Of a stretch of DNA of 64,000 bases, positions 60,600 through 64,000 are shown one piece after another. Location of the stretch: assembly GCA_018389105.1 (NCBI GenBank), contig JACATO010002453.1, positions 111,067 through 175,066 on the forward strand, in the 5' to 3' direction. The notes beneath the pieces are model-generated. The model did not search any database and was not told the DNA's origin. It saw nothing but the letters and a program-made list of their open reading frames with translations. A program made the position numbers and the translations under genes. The number at the start of each line of letters is the position of its first letter. Within the stretch, counting starts at the first letter, position 1. Source of the stretch: Nautilus pompilius (lineage: Eukaryota > Mollusca > Cephalopoda > Nautilida > Nautilidae).

Positions 60600-61258
60600 C
60601 AAAGACCTGCAACTCGGGTAATTATGCCCCCCTCCAGTCGCCATCATCGTTCTGCCACCCCACACCCTATCGGGTTGTCCTCCTTCGGGTACCGGCCCCA
60701 CTGACTGGTAGTTAACTTGTTGTTTCAGTTTATCACCCGTGGTCGCCCGTCGCTGATTTAAATATCTGTAAAAGACAGCAACTTTCATGGGTCCTAAACA
60801 ATCGTTTTCTCGGACAGGGCGATTTACTACATGTCCAGTACATTGGTTCTTTGTCGGGGCGACCACCCCCAACCAGGCGTGTACCCGGGTGGCGGATTGG
60901 GGAACGGCCTCCGGATATGGAGGCTAGCTGCGAAATAAGCCGTTCCCAGTCACGGGCCAAACTGGCGTCGGTTCTATCAGGAAGGGGTGGGGTAAGCTAC
61001 CCCTAAAATGCCAAAGTGTCCCATGACGGGCAAGGGCCGCCCTAAAAGCCCTGCCCCGGGGTGGGATCCTCGGAGAAACAACCCCCCCCCCTGTGCTCCA
61101 GGGTAGGACGTATGAGCCAGGAGCTAAGGGCGGGGTAACCCCTACAGAAAACCTAGAGAGCTGAAGTCAGAGGTACTGCGCCGGTGCGCGCCCTCTTAAC
61201 AAACCACAGCACCAAGCACCTTACGCCAGCGGCGAACGCTAAGAAGAAGAAGAAACAA
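60600..61258 (+). mobile_element. LINE-like (RTE/CR1-type) 5'-region fragment
   Basis: A GC-rich block, unlike its surroundings, ends at GCGAACGCTAAGAAGAAGAA. The plus frame at about 61184-61255 reads RALLTNHSTKHLTPAANAKK followed by Lys. From memory, this resembles the segment just before the endonuclease domain in animal non-LTR retrotransposons often annotated as craniofacial-development-protein-2-like. No endonuclease or reverse-transcriptase motif follows: the sequence changes to AT-rich unique DNA after 61260. It is a truncated piece or a SINE sharing that region. Confidence 0.35.
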
Positions 61259-62762
61259 TTAGTTTTCACGCAATCAATGAACTTTAAATATGAAACGGGT
61301 GTTTTTTTTTGCTGCGAACCTCACCTTTCCCCCAGCATCACGTGCTTAGTATTTCTATCTCTTTTTCTCATATCACCAAAAAAAAAAAAAAAAAATAAAT
61401 AATAAAGTTAGCAGGCACTCGAACAACGGTCGGTCTTATATTCGTTCTCGTTCTCTTTTACCCCTCTGAACGATTAACGCCATCACGTTTTTTCCCACCC
61501 ACCCCCACTTAAAATATTACCCACAATCCATCTGTTAGCCAGCCAGCACACCAAATAACGGCAGTGGCCCGGAGGTAGAATTCTGTTCAAGAATTCGAGC
61601 GATTCCATAAACAAAGTCGTCGCCTGAGCCCCTTCGCCTCTTCCTGTGCTCCTGCTTATCTTTAGAATGATTCCCATCATCTATTACACTTTTCTGCCCG
61701 ACTATCAAGTGTTTATTCGTTCATGTTCCTGCCACGTCCATTTGTTTACACCGACTAAACTTCACTCTCTTTGTTCTCTCCGCTGAGGAGACTAAGAAAA
61801 TATATATATATATATATTTTTTTTTAATCTTAAGATGACCTCTCCCCTCCACTCCCAACAAATAGCGGCGGTGATAATTGAAACTGGGAGTGGAAGGTAA
61901 TGGGGCCAGCGAGAATGGGCTCCCCAACCTCGCCACGAAGGTCAAACCGTTCTCATATCGAACACTGGAGCCAAAGACGGTCGATTGCTTCCGTGAGCGA
62001 TATTTTCAGTCCGTGGAGAGAGAGAGAGAGAGAGACCGGAAGCTCTTCCCACGCGTTCTGAGTTAGGGATACCGCCCACCCTTTTCTGCCTCTTCTCCCC
62101 CCCTCTCACCACACGATGGTCAACGGGTATAATGTACACTCCCGAGCACGTGGTTTACCGGTTTCCGGGACTCTTACTTTTGTTACCTGATTCCGTGCCG
62201 CCGGCTGGGTGTGGGAGGTCTAATTGATTCCGCGTACGGCGGAAGTTTGGAGAAGGCGTGACGCCCGTGGAGAAACACCGGTGATGATCGCCTGACACCT
62301 GCCGCCGCTAAGGTCAGCCGTCTCCGGTGACTCGAACGGCCCGGCCCCCCCCCCACAGCTGTCGGTGCGCGGCCGTCCAACCTCGGCGGTATGCACCGGT
62401 GAGAGCGAACAATAATGGCTGCTGTAAATTAAGTCCGTTGACGCGAGAAATCTCTGCCCGGGAAGAAAATAAGAAAACAAAATGAGAAATAACTCGCATA
62501 ACCCGCCGAAAGTAAGTTTTCTTTCTTCAATTTTCTTATTATGATCTTTCTTCAAACGCCCACCATCTCTTTTGTGCACACTGCATCACCACCTGCTATA
62601 TATAATGTGTGTGTGTGTTTTAAAAAAGACGAACGCGATGGAGAAAGTCGCTAATAACAAATCTGTACACACCAGAACAGAGAAAGTAGCTTTCGTATTG
62701 TTTCTAAAGGGTTAAAATAGACGGCGAAAGCTCTTCATTTGTTACAGCACAATTATTATGTC
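61259..62762. other. Gene-free stretch
   Basis: An A run lies at about 61379-61397, a TA run at about 61800-61816 and a GA run at about 62016-62034. No supportable gene was seen. A GC-rich patch at 62190-62400 has overlapping minus-strand frames with no known motif. Confidence 0.5.
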
Positions 62763-62911
62763 GGAAACAGCGTGTTGGTGTGGGGAGGCATCACCAGAGA
62801 GCTTGAACCACTGTTGATGATCATGCACTCTGCTTACAAGGCAAATGAAGCCCGTTTTGTTGTGAGAGATTACCTACTGTTTGCTGGTTCTGCAGTGGCT
62901 AGTAAAGTTTG
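62763..62911 (+). pseudogene. Tc1/mariner transposase fragment
   Basis: The frame reads GNSVLVWGGITRELEPLLMI, then HSAYKANEARFVVRDYLLFA and a stop near 62911. This matches the GGSVMVWGGIS...RY...IL..HVVPF block between the first and second catalytic Asp of Tc1-type transposases. Neither the flanking catalytic motifs nor terminal repeats could be seen, so it is a short relic. Confidence 0.65.
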
Positions 62912-64000
62912 ATTTGAGACCACAGAACACGTGCTGATCTGAAGCAAAAGGACGCTTGACTACTGGTGAGCTAGCATCATCCTGACCAAGTCAAAATTTA
63001 GTGACAGATGACTGACTACGAAGACACAAAATCGATGTGCGTTTGTCTGCAAATGGCCCAAAATTAGCCATGGGAAGTTTGGATGGTTCTGAGGCAAGCA
63101 CCGGATCCGGCCGGCCTCTGTCCAGAGCGACTTTGACACAAACGTTCTCCAAGAGACTATATATGAAACGGTTATTATCTTTAAGGTTTAGCTGCTGTCT
63201 CGGAAACCCGAAATGCAAATTTGGATAAATTAATTTTTACTGTTTTTTTTTTTTTTTAAATAATATTATTAAAATCTTCAGAGATGCGCAATTCACGAGG
63301 CTTTTCATTTTCCTATAATCATTTGCTGAAAATATGTAGGTGGTGTCTGGTGAATGTCTGAGCAGCGTTATTAGTAGTCGGATCGTGTGGCCAACAGGTG
63401 GTGGACTCGACAGGTGCACTCACGTTGATTCTTCTCATTCATCTGCTTATACATGAATATAAACGACGTTCAGCCAAAATGTGTATTTATTCTACGGTTT
63501 AAGATATAAACTACGTTTTTATTTTATATTAATTGTACATCATGTTAATTAATTTATTAATTTTGTATTCTGTGGAACAGCCTTTTCTATTAGCAGAAAC
63601 TTATAAAAGCAACCAACCGTAACCGATAGTTTGTTTTTTTTTAAGTTAACCCGCTGTATACCACCTGGCATCACACCGCCCTTTCATGTTGAGCCGTGTG
63701 GGCACCTTTCTTATTAATACGATAACCCTTTCGGAACGACAAATCCGCATCAGTCCAACCAGAGGTGTTTTGTATCACGAGCATGTTGACTAAATACAGA
63801 GCCAGTTCAACACAAGGGAGGTAAAAACTGACGTGGTAAACGGAGGGTTAAATAAACGCAAGGATGTGCCCGTTCATTTCTGCCAAGCGTAACGAAAAAA
63901 ACAGATTAGTTGGTATTAAATTGAGTATATTGACTAATCTTTTTGCTTCTAGAAATAAACATTAAACGGTGTGTAAGTCCCACGTCGGATTTACAAGATA
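62912..64000. other. Gene-free stretch to window end
   Basis: T run at about 63243-63257; AT-rich beyond. Nothing recognised. Confidence 0.55.

Noticed and set aside
1-64000. Endogenous virus or LTR retrotransposon
   Set aside because: I saw no gag/pol/env motifs, no long terminal direct repeats and no primer-binding site pairing in any frame.

Overview
This is metazoan nuclear DNA, most likely from a mollusc (perhaps a gastropod). It is AT-rich and intron- or intergene-like, with no operon structure and no bacterial gene order. It carries many AG/CT, AC/GT and AAT microsatellites, tRNA-derived SINEs, Tc1/mariner-type remnants, small palindromic MITE-like elements and a LINE-like fragment. 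The mollusc call is an inference from repeat style only; no diagnostic gene is present. Most long open reading frames are noise. Many are Ser-Leu or Arg-Glu translations of CT/GA tracts, and the non-repetitive ones (up to about 145 codons) are about as long as chance gives in 64 kb at this base composition. No intact protein-coding gene is supported.

Layout. 1-10 kb is plain sequence with one internally deleted DNA transposon (2677-2993). 10-21 kb has a Tc1-type terminal repeat, a hairpin, CT/GA arrays, a promoter-like block near 15.4 kb, a small palindromic MITE at 19.4 kb and AAT microsatellites. 21-29 kb has a minus-strand Pol III-type SINE unit, two related hairpin elements (25.7 and 26.3 kb), a possible terminal exon and a cluster of three TGACGTCA sites (28.77-28.85 kb). 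29-40 kb is dominated by GA/CT arrays, including a 1.17-kb minisatellite of 15 units, each built on TGACGTCA (38.4-39.6 kb). 40.5 kb has a CRE/CCAAT/TATA-like promoter candidate. 42.1-43.7 kb is a frameshifted pseudogene of a repetitive, uncharacterised invertebrate protein family, followed by a possible terminal exon at 43.9-44.1 kb. 46.4-47.3 kb is a decayed Tc1 transposase. 48.8-49.0 kb is a minus-strand tRNA-SINE. A possible first coding exon lies at 51.04-51.15 kb.

The most notable object is a SINE at 51431-51712. It has 12-bp perfect target-site duplications, a tRNA-like head with a B box, and an AAC-repeat tail. Inside it lies a sequence matching all the conserved core positions of a type I hammerhead self-cleaving ribozyme (51517-51573). 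Cleavage would separate the tRNA-like promoter head from the body of the SINE RNA. The 55.7-64 kb end holds more CT/GA arrays, another TGACGTCA minisatellite (58.9 kb), a LINE-like block (60.6-61.26 kb) and a Tc1/mariner transposase fragment (62.76 kb).

Two themes recur. One is a GA-rich minisatellite family built around TGACGTCA, found at five loci, with further TGACGTCA sites scattered through ordinary sequence. The other is decayed class II elements and SINEs. Nothing here works together as a pathway.
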